Assembly (NCBI GenBank): GCA_910580205.1
Contig: CAJTVP010000025.1
Span: 1 to 24,874, forward strand
From: an uncultured Eggerthellaceae bacterium
GTDB taxonomy: Bacteria > Actinomycetota > Coriobacteriia > Coriobacteriales > Eggerthellaceae
Direction: 5' to 3'
Length of the DNA: 24,874 bases
In this document: positions 6,659 through 14,345 of the stretch, one piece after another
Layout: every line of letters begins with the position of its first letter
Numbering within the stretch: position 1 is the first letter of the stretch
Translations under genes and position numbers: made by a program
Notes under the pieces: generated by a model
The model's database searches: none
Seen by the model: only the letters and a program-made list of their open reading frames with translations
Told to the model about the DNA's origin: nothing

Positions 6659-7951
6659 ATGAAGATCCTCATCCTTGGAAGCGGCGGGCGTGAACACGCT
6701 ATCGCCTGGGCGCTGGCGAAATCCCCGCGCGCGGAGGCGCTGTTCGTGGCACCGGGCAACGGCGGCACGGAGGGCATCACGTTGGCGAATGGGCAGCGTG
6801 CGCGAAACGTGTCGTTGGACCCTCAGGATGCGGATGCCGTGATCGCCTTCGCGAAGGACGCTGGCGTTGAGCTGGTGGTCATAGGCGCTGAGGCGCCCTT
6901 GGTGGCGGGCGTGGCGGACGAGCTGCGGGCTGCAGGCCTCAAGGTCTACGGGCCGAACGCGGCCGAAGCCCAGCTTGAGGGCTCCAAGGACCACGCGAAG
7001 AAGTTCATGGATGACAATGGCATCCCCACGGCGGCCTACCGCACGTTCACTGACGAGGCCTCCGCGCTCGCTTACGTGCGAGAGCACGGGGCGCCCGTGG
7101 TGGTGAAAGCGGACGGGCTTGCTGCGGGCAAGGGCGTCGTCGTGGCGGAAACGGTGGAAGATGCCGAAGAAGCCGTGCGGGCGTGCTTCGGTGGGGCGTT
7201 CGGCAGCGCTGGCGCCACCGTGGTCATCGAAGAGTGCATGCGCGGGCCGGAGTGCTCCATGCTCTCATTCGTCACCGGTGGCAAGAGCTTCGCCATGGCG
7301 CCGTCTCAAGATCACAAGCGCGCCTTCGACGGGGATACGGGTCCGAACACGGGCGGCATGGGCGTGTATTCGCCGGTGCCCATCGTGACTGACGAAGAGA
7401 TGGCGGCCATGACCGACATCATGGCTCACGCTGCCGCAGCCGTGCCGGATTATCGCGGCACGCTCTATGGCGGCTTCATGTTGACCTCCGAAGGCCCCAA
7501 GATCGTGGAGTTCAACGTGCGTTTCGGGGATCCGGAGACCCAGGTCGTGCTGCCGCGCCTTGAGTCCGACCTGGTGGACATCATGGAAGCGGTCGCCGAC
7601 GGGCGGCCGGAGGACGTGCAGATGGATTGGTCTGACCAGTGGGCCGTTTGCGTGGTCTTGGCCAGTGATGGCTATCCCGGCGCCTACGAGAAGGGCCGCG
7701 TCATCTTGGGCGTGGACGATGCGGAGGCCATGGATGGCATCACGGTGTTCCATGCGGGCACGGCGCGCAACGCGGATGATGAGCTCATCACCGCGGGGGG
7801 CCGCGTCCTGAACGTGGTGGCCATGGCGGACACCTTCGAAGAGGCGCGCAACCGGGCCTATGAGGCGTGCGACGTCATCCAGTTCGAAGGCAAGCAGCTG
7901 CGCCGCGACATCGGGCTCAAGGCCCTGATCGGCCGCACCTCATGGGAGTAG
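6659..7951 (+). CDS. purD: Phosphoribosylamine-glycine ligase (GAR synthetase)
   Basis: PurD couples glycine to phosphoribosylamine with ATP, step two of de novo purine synthesis. The 430-aa product has the usual length and domain order. The N-terminal domain begins MKILILGSGGREHAIAWAL, the ATP-grasp domain includes VVKADGLAAGKGVVVA and EECMRGPECSMLSF, and FNVRFGDPETQ carries metal-binding residues. The C-terminal domain ends near GLKALIGRTSWE. ATG 6659 is chosen over an in-frame ATG at 6608 because GAAGGAAGGG precedes it and the protein then starts at the family N terminus. It is followed after only 9 bp by the radical SAM gene. Confidence 0.97.
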   Translation: MKILILGSGGREHAIAWALAKSPRAEALFVAPGNGGTEGITLANGQRARNVSLDPQDADAVIAFAKDAGVELVVIGAEAPLVAGVADELRAAGLKVYGPNAAEAQLEGSKDHAKKFMDDNGIPTAAYRTFTDEASALAYVREHGAPVVVKADGLAAGKGVVVAETVEDAEEAVRACFGGAFGSAGATVVIEECMRGPECSMLSFVTGGKSFAMAPSQDHKRAFDGDTGPNTGGMGVYSPVPIVTDEEMAAMTDIMAHAAAAVPDYRGTLYGGFMLTSEGPKIVEFNVRFGDPETQVVLPRLESDLVDIMEAVADGRPEDVQMDWSDQWAVCVVLASDGYPGAYEKGRVILGVDDAEAMDGITVFHAGTARNADDELITAGGRVLNVVAMADTFEEARNRAYEACDVIQFEGKQLRRDIGLKALIGRTSWE

Positions 7952-7960
7952 GTCCTGCGG

Positions 7961-9322
7961 GTGCTCAGTGAACGTCTGCTCTCCCAGGTTGTCGCCGCCA
8001 CGACGGACCGCTACTTGCGTTTGAAACCCACTTCCGCGCGCATGCTCCCGGCACCGCAGCCGGGCAAACGCTACATGCTCTACATGCATGTGCCATTCTG
8101 CGAGCGGCTGTGCCCCTATTGCAGCTTCAACCGGTTTCCGTTCGCGGAGGACCGGGCGCGTCCCTATTTCGCGAACCTGCGCCGCGAGATGCTCATGCTG
8201 GCGGATCTGGGTTACGACTTCGACAGCGTGTATGTGGGAGGCGGCACGCCCACCATCTTGCTGGATGAGCTCTGCCAGACGCTCGACCTGGCCCGGAAGA
8301 CGTTCCCCGGCATACGCGAGGTGTCCACGGAGACGAATCCGAACCATCTGGTCCCGGAATACGTCAGCGAATTGGAAGGCCGCGTGCAACGCTTGTCCGT
8401 GGGCGTCCAGAGCTTCGACGATGGCCTCTTGCGGCAGATGGATCGCTTTGACAAATACGGCTCCGGCGAAGAGATCCTGGAGCGCATCCGGTACGCCAGC
8501 CCGCACTTCCTGTCCATGAACGCGGACATGATCTTCAACTTCCCGGCTCAAACGGAAGACATCCTGATCTCGGACATAGAGCGCGTGATCGCTTCCGGTG
8601 CCAGCCAGACCACGTTCTACCCGCTCATGGCATCCCCCGCCGTGCAACGGTCGCTGGCGAGCACCGTGGGCGCGGTGGATTACGGACGGGAGCAGCGGTT
8701 CTACCAGATCATCTGCGAGCTGCTGGTGGATACGGGCGTGTACGATTTCGGCAGCGCTTGGACATTTAATAGGAAGCAATCAACGGCGAACGTCCAAGCA
8801 GACGGCAGCGCTGGTGTCAAAGGCGAAACCGTCCTTCTGGAAGAAGACGCGCCAACGGCCATGATCGACGAGTACGTGGTGGACTACGAAGAATATCCCG
8901 CCATCGGCTCTGGGGGCATCACGTATCTGGGTGACCAGCTGTTCGTCAACACATTCTCCGTGAGAGAGTACAACCAAGCCATCGAAAGCGGGCGCATGTC
9001 CATGATGGGAGAGACGCGGTTCTCCCTGCGCGACCGGATGCGCTACCGCTTCATGATGCAGCTGTTCGGCTTGCGCCTGGACAAGCAGCAATTCAAGAAG
9101 GATTTCGGCATGAGCGTGGAGGCTGGGCTGCCAGTGGAGATGGCGTTCATGCGCGCATCGGGCGCATTCGCCACGGATGACGCTCAAGAGCTCACGCTCA
9201 CCGCGAAGGGCCGGTACCTCACCGTCGTCATGATGCGCCAGTTCTTCATCGGCGTGAACAAGCTGCGCGACCAGGCCCGCGAAGCGCTCACCGGCGAAGA
9301 GCGCCAGCTCCTGTTCGGATAG
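7961..9322 (+). CDS. HemN/HemW-like radical SAM protein
   Basis: This is a radical S-adenosylmethionine enzyme of the coproporphyrinogen oxidase (HemN/HemW/ChuW) superfamily. HVPFCERLCPYCSF gives the CxxxCxxC cluster ligands C47, C51 and C54, GGGTPT at 93-98 is the SAM-binding motif, and STETNPNHL and RLSVGVQSFDD are family strands. The 453-aa length is HemN-like. The C-terminal half carries a GSGGITYL segment and the helical HemN C-terminal region. Residues about 270-302 (bases 8768-8866) look like an extra loop with lower GC than its surroundings. The start is GTG 7961, with GGAGTAGGT overlapping the purD stop. I cannot tell whether the substrate is coproporphyrinogen, heme or something else; no other heme genes are nearby. 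Confidence 0.85.
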   Translation: MLSERLLSQVVAATTDRYLRLKPTSARMLPAPQPGKRYMLYMHVPFCERLCPYCSFNRFPFAEDRARPYFANLRREMLMLADLGYDFDSVYVGGGTPTILLDELCQTLDLARKTFPGIREVSTETNPNHLVPEYVSELEGRVQRLSVGVQSFDDGLLRQMDRFDKYGSGEEILERIRYASPHFLSMNADMIFNFPAQTEDILISDIERVIASGASQTTFYPLMASPAVQRSLASTVGAVDYGREQRFYQIICELLVDTGVYDFGSAWTFNRKQSTANVQADGSAGVKGETVLLEEDAPTAMIDEYVVDYEEYPAIGSGGITYLGDQLFVNTFSVREYNQAIESGRMSMMGETRFSLRDRMRYRFMMQLFGLRLDKQQFKKDFGMSVEAGLPVEMAFMRASGAFATDDAQELTLTAKGRYLTVVMMRQFFIGVNKLRDQAREALTGEERQLLFG

Positions 9323-9326
9323 CTGC

Positions 9327-9800
9327 GTGCCCATCTTCCTCACCTGCTCGCTTCTGGGTCCCTTGGCCTCCGCCTGCGTGTTCGATCTGCGCGAACGCCG
9401 CATCCCCAATAAACTGGTGCTCCTGATGACGGCGCTCTGGGCTGCAGGCATCACTGCAGGCGGGATCCTCGGATGCACAGGCCTAGAAGAGGCCCTCCGC
9501 GGCATGTTCGGCGGTCTGGCTTTGGGTGGGGGCGCCCTCGCCTTGACTCTGCTCTGTGAGCGCGTTTCGCCGCGCGCCGTTTTCGGCGGAGGAGACGTGA
9601 AGCTGCTCTTCGTGCTGGGGCTCTATCTGGGATTGGACGCGGGCCTTCTCTGCCTCCTGTTCGCCAGCTTGACGGCCGTGGTCTTGGCAGCGGTGATCCC
9701 GCGCACGCGGTTCGCCTCTGTGCCCGGAGCGGTTCCCGGCCAGGTGCCTTTCGCGCCTGCGCTTTTCATCGGCGCCTGCATGGCTGTTCTTCTGGGATGA
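9327..9800 (+). CDS. Prepilin peptidase, A24 family (short form)
   Basis: The 157-aa polytopic membrane protein has the two catalytic aspartates of the A24 aspartic peptidases: Asp20 in FDLRERRIPN and Asp90 in the GGGD motif of VFGGGDVK. About five or six hydrophobic segments are visible (for example 4-18, 31-50, 58-77, 93-122 and 140-157). It lacks the N-terminal methylase domain of full PilD and is the length of TadV/CpaA-type enzymes that process Flp or type IV prepilin-like substrates at the inner membrane. The GTG start lies 4 bp after the radical SAM stop, without a strong ribosome site. No pilin or secretion gene is in the window, so its substrates are elsewhere. Confidence 0.85.
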   Translation: MPIFLTCSLLGPLASACVFDLRERRIPNKLVLLMTALWAAGITAGGILGCTGLEEALRGMFGGLALGGGALALTLLCERVSPRAVFGGGDVKLLFVLGLYLGLDAGLLCLLFASLTAVVLAAVIPRTRFASVPGAVPGQVPFAPALFIGACMAVLLG

Positions 9801-9841
9801 GATCCCATACCCGCCAGATGCCTCTTTTCGCGGGAGCGGGC

Positions 9842-9870
9842 TTGCGCGGCCGCCGTCCCTTGGGTAGAAT
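9842..9870 (+). promoter_or_regulatory. Promoter of tRNA-Phe
   Basis: TTGCGC (9842-9847) and TAGAAT (9865-9870) are spaced by exactly 17 bp, and the -10 lies 27 bp before the mature tRNA-Phe 5' end. A small palindrome GCACG-TAG-CGTGC (9879-9891) lies between the -10 and the tRNA. Confidence 0.65.
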
Positions 9871-9897
9871 GTGCCAACGCACGTAGCGTGCACATCC

Positions 9898-9973
9898 GGT
9901 CGGGTAGCTCAGTTGGTAGAGCAGCGGACTGAAAATCCGCGTGCCGAGGGTTCAAGTCCCCCTCCGACCACCA
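9898..9973 (+). tRNA. tRNA-Phe (anticodon GAA)
   Basis: A 76-nt cloverleaf with encoded CCA. Acceptor GGTCGGG pairs with TCCGACC (one G-U), the D-stem is GCTC/GAGC, and the anticodon stem GCGGA/TCCGC holds loop CTGAAAA, so the anticodon is GAA. The T-loop is TTCAAGT. The T-stem GAGGG/CCCCC has one A-C mismatch, which is unusual but compatible with a functional tRNA. Confidence 0.95.
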
Positions 9974-9980
9974 GACTCAG

Positions 9981-10007
9981 CGGGCTCCTGCGGGAGCCCG
10001 TTTTTTT
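9981..10007 (+). terminator. Intrinsic terminator of tRNA-Phe
   Basis: CGGGCTCC (9981-9988) and GGAGCCCG (9993-10000) form a perfect 8-bp stem with a TGCG loop, followed directly by seven T residues. This is the clearest rho-independent terminator in the window. Confidence 0.93.
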
Positions 10008-10027
10008 GTCCTCTGAAAGGAGATTCC

Positions 10028-10780
10028 ATGGGCATGGTCCAGAACAAGGTGGCGGTGGTCACCGGTGGCACACGCGGGATCGGCTACATCATCGTCAGGC
10101 GCTTCCTGGAGGAGGGCGCGAAGGTGGCCCTTGCTGGTTCACGTCAGGAGACCGTCGACAAGGCCTTGGCCAAGCTGGCGGAGGAGGGCTTCACAGACAA
10201 CGTGATGGGCGTCTGCCCGGATCTCACGGATGCGGATTCGGTGAAGGCGGCGTTCGATCAGGTGGTCGAACGCTTCGGGCGTTTGGATGTCCTGTGCAAC
10301 AACGCGGGCATCAGCTCCCGCACCGCGCTGGTGGATTACACGGTCGAAGAGTTCGAAGGCGTGATGGACATCAACGTGATCGCGCCGTTCGTGTGCAGCC
10401 AGGCCGCAGCGCGCATCATGATCGAGCAGGGCGGCCACGGCGCCATCATCAACACCTCATCCATGGTGGGCAAGCACGGTCAGCCTTCTGGCAGCGCCTA
10501 TCCCACGTCCAAGTTCGCCGTGAACGGCCTCACGCTGTCTCTGGCGCGCGAACTGGCGAAATACGACATCCGCGTGAATGCCGTGGCGCCGGGCATCACC
10601 CATACGGACATGGTGGACGCGCTCCCGGATACCGTCATCAAGCCGCTGATCGAATCCATCCCGCTCGGTCGCATGGGAGAGCCGGAGGACATCGCGAACG
10701 CGTTCGTCTTCCTTGCCAGCGAGCAAGCCAGCTACATCTCAGGCGCTGTCATCCCGGTTGACGGCCTGTCTCGTCCTTAG
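10028..10780 (+). CDS. Short-chain dehydrogenase/reductase, 250 aa
   Basis: This is a classical SDR oxidoreductase. The nucleotide-binding TGGTRGIG is at residues 12-19, NNAG at 91-94, structural Asn at 116 (MDINV), the catalytic Ser at 144-145 (NTSSM), Tyr158 and Lys162 in AYPTSK, and the PG motif in NAVAPGITHTDM. The arginine in AGSRQ after the second strand favours NADP(H) (inference). The C-terminal ISGAVIPVDGL is usual for FabG-like enzymes. The substrate cannot be read from the sequence; options include ketoacyl-ACP, sugar, polyol or steroid dehydrogenase. ATG 10028 follows AAAGGAG, just behind the tRNA-Phe terminator. The next gene starts 8 bp after its stop. Confidence 0.93.
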   Translation: MGMVQNKVAVVTGGTRGIGYIIVRRFLEEGAKVALAGSRQETVDKALAKLAEEGFTDNVMGVCPDLTDADSVKAAFDQVVERFGRLDVLCNNAGISSRTALVDYTVEEFEGVMDINVIAPFVCSQAAARIMIEQGGHGAIINTSSMVGKHGQPSGSAYPTSKFAVNGLTLSLARELAKYDIRVNAVAPGITHTDMVDALPDTVIKPLIESIPLGRMGEPEDIANAFVFLASEQASYISGAVIPVDGLSRP

Positions 10781-10788
10781 GAGGATCC

Positions 10789-11568
10789 ATGGCGGATCAG
10801 GAAACGGGCAAGAGTCCGGAGGATCCCAAGAAAGAAGAGCTCAGCGAAGAAACCGTCGATCAGCCTGAGGAAGAGGCCATAGCGGATGGGGAAGAGGACG
10901 CCGCCAGCGCTTCTGATGATGAACCCATCCCTGATTTTTCGGCGGACATGGAGGCTGCGGCTGCCTATGTTGAGGCCATGCGCGCTGATGAGCTCAGCCA
11001 GGAAGCCGGTGAAGGCTCCTCCGAAAAGACCGCCAAGAAGCCGGAGGGCCGGTTCACCACCACGCAGATGGTCTGCATGGCCATCGCGGCGGCGGCCACG
11101 GTCATCTGCATCATCTGCCTGGGGATCTACGCTTCCACTCCCATCGACCATGGGAGCGCCGCGAACACGAGCGGCGCCGTCAACACGGCGAACGCGTCAA
11201 GCGCAGCCAACACCGCTCAGACGACGGCGGCTGATAACACGGCTGCCTCTTCGGCATCATCCTCTGCCGCCGTTGCCCAAGCGGATCAGATCCTGCCTGA
11301 CAGCAACGCGCGCTATTACACGAAAGATGAACTGGAAGCGCTGTCCGATCGGGAGCTGTATCTGGCTCGCAATGAGATCTACGCGCGGCACGGGCGCGGG
11401 TTCAAGAACCAGGATCTGGTGGATTGGTTCGCTGGCAAGGATTGGTATGAGGAGCTTTACACCCCTGAAGAGTACGACGCGCTGCCGGATCAGCGCAACG
11501 AATATGAGCACGCGAACGCCGACCTCATGATGGAGATCGAGCAAGAGCGCGACTCTCCGTATCTCTAG
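10789..11568 (+). CDS. YARHG-domain membrane-anchored protein, 259 aa
   Basis: Residues 1-90 are very acidic and hydrophilic, a single transmembrane helix spans about 92-115 (VCMAIAAAATVICIICLGIY), and a low-complexity Ser/Ala/Asn/Thr linker follows (about 122-165). The C-terminal domain (about 175-245) contains LYLARNEIYARHGRGF, the YARHG signature, followed by WF and W-Y-E-E-L-Y-T-P-E-E-Y. YARHG domains are extracellular in many bacteria and of unknown function. The topology suggests an acidic cytoplasmic part and an exported YARHG domain. AGGAGG just before ATG 10789 supports the start, 8 bp after the SDR gene. The two following genes also encode envelope proteins. Confidence 0.85.
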   Translation: MADQETGKSPEDPKKEELSEETVDQPEEEAIADGEEDAASASDDEPIPDFSADMEAAAAYVEAMRADELSQEAGEGSSEKTAKKPEGRFTTTQMVCMAIAAAATVICIICLGIYASTPIDHGSAANTSGAVNTANASSAANTAQTTAADNTAASSASSSAAVAQADQILPDSNARYYTKDELEALSDRELYLARNEIYARHGRGFKNQDLVDWFAGKDWYEELYTPEEYDALPDQRNEYEHANADLMMEIEQERDSPYL

Positions 11569-11613
11569 GCCGCGGAATCCCCGCATTCGGCAGTTCGGCA
11601 GAAAGGATCCAGA

Positions 11614-12354
11614 ATGGCGTTCGGTGGGATCAATGGCATGAAATGGCGGTTCAGGACCGCACCGCTTCTGAGCTTGGCTCAGTTCTTGGCTGGCTTGGGG
11701 TTGGTGGTCACAGCCTTGGCGGCCATCATCTCGGTGGCGCTTTCCTGGGGCCGCGTCAGCACCATGAGCACCTCGTTCACCGGCGCCATGGCAGGAGCGT
11801 TCACGTCAAGCGCGGTGTTCACCGTGTGCATCATGGTGGAGATAGCGGCGTTCATCGTGGCTGCGGTCTACTACTTCCAGAACAAGAAGAGCGCAGACTA
11901 CATCCCCGTGAAGCCAGCCATCGTCCTGTCGCTGGTCGCCCTTGCGGTCACGGTGGTGGGAGCGCCGCTGCTTTTGAGCGTGGTGGAGAACATCCTGCTC
12001 ATCATCGGCATCATCGTGATCTGCGTGATCGGGTTCTTCGTCCTTTCCGGGGCGCTCGGCGGTGGCGGCGAGGGTTTCTCATCCAGCGCAGCGGCCAGCG
12101 CGGGCAACGCGAAGGACGCTCCGAAGGCGAAGGAGTTCGAAGGCAAAACGTTCAAAGTGGCGCCGCAGAGGCTCGCGGTGTACAACATGTCCAAATACAA
12201 GCATTTCGACCTATGCGAAGGTGACTGGTACGTGGAGGTGGGCGGAGGTCTGCACGGCAAGGACAACGTGCGCCCGCTTTGCACGGTGAACGAGTACCGC
12301 AAAGGGAAATGCCGATTCGTGAACCCGTACAATGGGAAAGAGATCCGGCCGTGA
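11614..12354 (+). CDS. Hypothetical four-span membrane protein, 246 aa
   Basis: I do not recognise a family. Four hydrophobic stretches (about 18-45, 60-87, 100-122 and 125-147) form a membrane domain, joined by a Gly/Ser/Ala linker (148-165) to a soluble C-terminal domain of about 80 residues. That domain contains aromatic and charged segments (YNMSKYKHFDLCEGDWYVEV) and ends in NEYRKGKCRFVNPYNGKEIR. It lies 45 bp after the YARHG gene with AGAAAGGATCC before the ATG. Its stop overlaps the start of the amidase gene (TGATG), so the pair is probably translated together and may act together at the envelope (inference). Confidence 0.8.
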   Translation: MAFGGINGMKWRFRTAPLLSLAQFLAGLGLVVTALAAIISVALSWGRVSTMSTSFTGAMAGAFTSSAVFTVCIMVEIAAFIVAAVYYFQNKKSADYIPVKPAIVLSLVALAVTVVGAPLLLSVVENILLIIGIIVICVIGFFVLSGALGGGGEGFSSSAAASAGNAKDAPKAKEFEGKTFKVAPQRLAVYNMSKYKHFDLCEGDWYVEVGGGLHGKDNVRPLCTVNEYRKGKCRFVNPYNGKEIRP

Positions 12355-13169
12355 TGGGCTGGCATGCGCTTTCGCGGCCTCTGGCGCGCCTTCCGCTGGC
12401 TGCGGCGGCCCTGATGCTCGCGGCGGTGGCGCTCAGCGGATGCAGCGCTGGCGAACGATCTGCCAACAAAGATGCCACGGCTTTCGACAACGCTCCCGCT
12501 GAAGAGGCCATGAGCCCCGAAGAAGAAGCGCGCCGCGCGGAAGCCGCCGAAGCGCTTCGGCTGCAACAGGAAGCGGAGGCGAAGCAGGCGCGCGTGGATG
12601 AGGCGCTGGCGAAGCTGGATCTGACCCAGGATGTGCGGGACAGCTTCCTGCACGGGGAGAAGCCAGCGGAGTTCCAGAAATACATCATGCTCCACGACAC
12701 GGAGGGGAACGCGGACGCCTCATCGGTGATCGATTGGTGGGATGGCAACGGCACGGGCGTGGCGGCGCATTTCGTGGTGAACAAGGACGGCTCCATCGTC
12801 CAAGCGGTGCCCCTGGACAAGATCACGCACCATGCGGGCTATGGAGATGCAGGGCACAATGATGAGTTCGGCGTGGTGGAAGATGGTCGGGATGACATGG
12901 TGGGCACCACGCCCATCGGCTCCTGGGCGCCGGATTACGGCATGAACGCAAGCTCCATCGGCATCGAGATCGTGCATGTGGGCGGTTCCGGGGATTATCT
13001 AGAGGAGCAGCTTGAGGCCCTGGACGCGCTCATCGCCTATATAGATGCGCATTACGGTTTCGAGAGCCCGATCATCGACCATAAGGCATGGCGAACGGGC
13101 AATTCGGACACTTCTCCCGAATTCGCCGGTTACTTGGAGAGCTATCAGGAAACCCGCGCTCACGCTTGA
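12354..13169 (+). CDS. Lipoprotein N-acetylmuramoyl-L-alanine amidase (amidase_2/PGRP type)
   Basis: The ATG at 12354 overlaps the preceding TGA and gives a 271-aa product with an N-terminal signal peptide ending in the lipobox LSGC (Cys30). A charged Ala/Glu helical segment follows (about 50-90). The catalytic domain (about 105-260) has zinc-ligand and active-site candidates of amidase_2: His114 in IMLHDTEG, His159/160 in ITHHAG, IGIEIVHVG, and DHKAWRTGNSDTSPEF with His243 and Asp252. Such enzymes cut the bond between N-acetylmuramic acid and L-alanine of the peptidoglycan stem. The Lys/Asp spacing differs slightly from classical KxDPG, so substrate details are uncertain. Likely membrane-tethered and acting on the wall. 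Confidence 0.88.
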   Translation: MGWHALSRPLARLPLAAAALMLAAVALSGCSAGERSANKDATAFDNAPAEEAMSPEEEARRAEAAEALRLQQEAEAKQARVDEALAKLDLTQDVRDSFLHGEKPAEFQKYIMLHDTEGNADASSVIDWWDGNGTGVAAHFVVNKDGSIVQAVPLDKITHHAGYGDAGHNDEFGVVEDGRDDMVGTTPIGSWAPDYGMNASSIGIEIVHVGGSGDYLEEQLEALDALIAYIDAHYGFESPIIDHKAWRTGNSDTSPEFAGYLESYQETRAHA

Positions 13170-13254
13170 GCTTGCACGGCGGCCGTTTGGATGGGATGCG
13201 GCATGGGGATGGTGCCGTTGAAAGTATTCTCAAGCACAACCGAGCGAAGTGGGG

Positions 13255-13260
13255 TAGAAT
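13255..13260 (+). promoter_or_regulatory. -10 box before the structured leader
   Basis: TAGAAT, the same -10 form as at rpsF and tRNA-Phe, lies 195 bp before the start codon of the hydrolase gene. No clear -35 is visible. The predicted start, about 13266-13268, falls at the first base of the long leader stem. Confidence 0.5.
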
Positions 13261-13268
13261 ACCGTCAC

Positions 13269-13388
13269 TGACGTACATACCGCCTTTCTGGCAGCAAACC
13301 CGCTCACAACACACTCCGCTGTCACCGACTTGGTTCGGCATGCTCTCAGGCGCGCTTGATGCGCATGCAGAGCATTCAATGTACGTTA
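13269..13388 (+). ncRNA. Candidate structured 5' leader (four-helix junction)
   Basis: TGACGTACAT (13269-13278) and ATGTACGTTA (13379-13388) pair over ten consecutive positions with one G-U. Inside, three hairpins can form in series: GGCAGC/GCTGTC (13290-13295 with 13318-13323), CCGA/TCGG (13325-13328 with 13335-13338) and ATGCTCT/AGAGCAT (13340-13346 with 13369-13375), the last holding an inner GCGC/GCGC hairpin. The fold is drawn by eye. It does not show the conserved sequence of the c-di-AMP (ydaO) or c-di-GMP riboswitches as I know them. The rest of the 13170-13449 gap holds the -10 box and a GGAAGGAG ribosome site at 13436-13443. Confidence 0.45.
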
Positions 13389-13449
13389 TGAGGGACAGCA
13401 AGCAACGAGTCGTTCCATATCCTGTGCGAAGCATGGGAAGGAGCGGCAG

Positions 13450-14343
13450 ATGGAGCGGGAGTTGGCACAAGGAAAGCACAGGGCAGCGCACGCAGCGGAT
13501 GGACGGTTCGCTGGTCGCTCTGCACGAGAGGGCGTTCAGGCGGGCAGGCACGCTGCAGCTTCTTTCACGCGCTCCAGCGCCCATGGGCGTCGCGCAGGCG
13601 GCAAGCGCGTTCTCGCCACGTTGTTGACCGTTCCGGCTTGCGCCATCGTCGTGGGCCTTGGCGCCGTCTCCATCCAGAATGGCACGGGCCATGCAGACGA
13701 CGTCATGCTCGCGCAGAACCCTGACACCCAGATCGCCAGCGTGCAGCCGGCCAACGCCAACGGCGCGCAGGGCTCTCAGGAGGCGTTCATCCTTGAGACG
13801 GGCGCCACGCGCAACGTTGACGCGGTGGTGGAAGCCGTCCAATATGAAGAAGAGCAAGCCCGCTTGGCGGCGGAGGCCGCTGAACGCGAGGCGGAGCAAG
13901 AAGCCATCGCCCAGGCCCAGCAAGCCCAGCAGCTCAAGAGCTCGGCGGCGGTCGGCATCGGCGATGTTGATTTCTCCGTGGGCCATGACGCTTTCATGGA
14001 GGAGTGGACGGCTCGCATAGATGACTACCTGGCGGGTTCTCCCTTGGCTGGCTATGGCGCTGATTTCGCCCAGGCCGCCTGGGACAATGGCGTGGATCCG
14101 CGCTGGTCTCCGGCCATCTCCTGCACGGAGAGCACGAAGGGCGCGCATTGCTACGCGGCCTACAACGCGTGGGGCTGGACCGGATATCTGGGCTCCAGCT
14201 GGCCCAACGCCATCCATGCGCACGTGGCCGGATTGGCCCGCGGGTATGGCCACACCATCACCTACGCCAACGCGGCGAAGTACTGCCCGCCGAACACGGA
14301 TCACTGGTACCGCACCACTCTTGGTGAGATGGCGAAGATCTGA
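13450..14343 (+). CDS. Membrane-anchored glucosaminidase/lysozyme-like cell-wall hydrolase
   Basis: The 297-aa product has a basic, low-complexity N terminus (1-52), one membrane helix or uncleaved signal (about 53-73), an Ala/Glu/Gln-rich helical stalk (about 125-165) and a C-terminal domain (about 180-297). That domain has the pattern of glucosaminidase or lysozyme-like enzymes: ADFAQAAWDNGVDPRWSPAI, then a catalytic-Glu candidate at 227 in CTESTKG, YNAWGWTG, SWPNAIHAHVAGLARGY and AAKYCPPN. Cys225 and Cys234 could form a disulfide. It probably cuts glycan strands outside the membrane. GGAAGGAG lies 6 bp before ATG 13450. Two TrkA-type genes follow after 2 bp, so they share a transcript and the structured leader. 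Confidence 0.82.
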   Translation: MERELAQGKHRAAHAADGRFAGRSAREGVQAGRHAAASFTRSSAHGRRAGGKRVLATLLTVPACAIVVGLGAVSIQNGTGHADDVMLAQNPDTQIASVQPANANGAQGSQEAFILETGATRNVDAVVEAVQYEEEQARLAAEAAEREAEQEAIAQAQQAQQLKSSAAVGIGDVDFSVGHDAFMEEWTARIDDYLAGSPLAGYGADFAQAAWDNGVDPRWSPAISCTESTKGAHCYAAYNAWGWTGYLGSSWPNAIHAHVAGLARGYGHTITYANAAKYCPPNTDHWYRTTLGEMAKI

Positions 14344-14345
14344 AC

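Noticed and set aside
9871..10761. 296-aa open frame starting in the tRNA-Phe
   Set aside because: It is a +1 shadow of the SDR gene, which has all catalytic motifs in the correct frame, and it would begin before the tRNA.
13170..13449. A c-di-AMP (ydaO) or c-di-GMP riboswitch before the hydrolase gene
   Set aside because: The context is suggestive, but I found neither the GACAGCUAACC-type segment nor the other conserved blocks of these classes. The region is reported only as an unclassified structured leader.
13088..13627. 179-aa open frame on the plus strand across the leader region
   Set aside because: It overlaps the amidase 3' end and the start of the hydrolase gene in another frame, has no ribosome site, and its composition is not protein-like.
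13072..14304. 410-aa open frame on the minus strand
   Set aside because: Antisense to the well-supported hydrolase gene and the leader; no recognisable motif or ribosome site.
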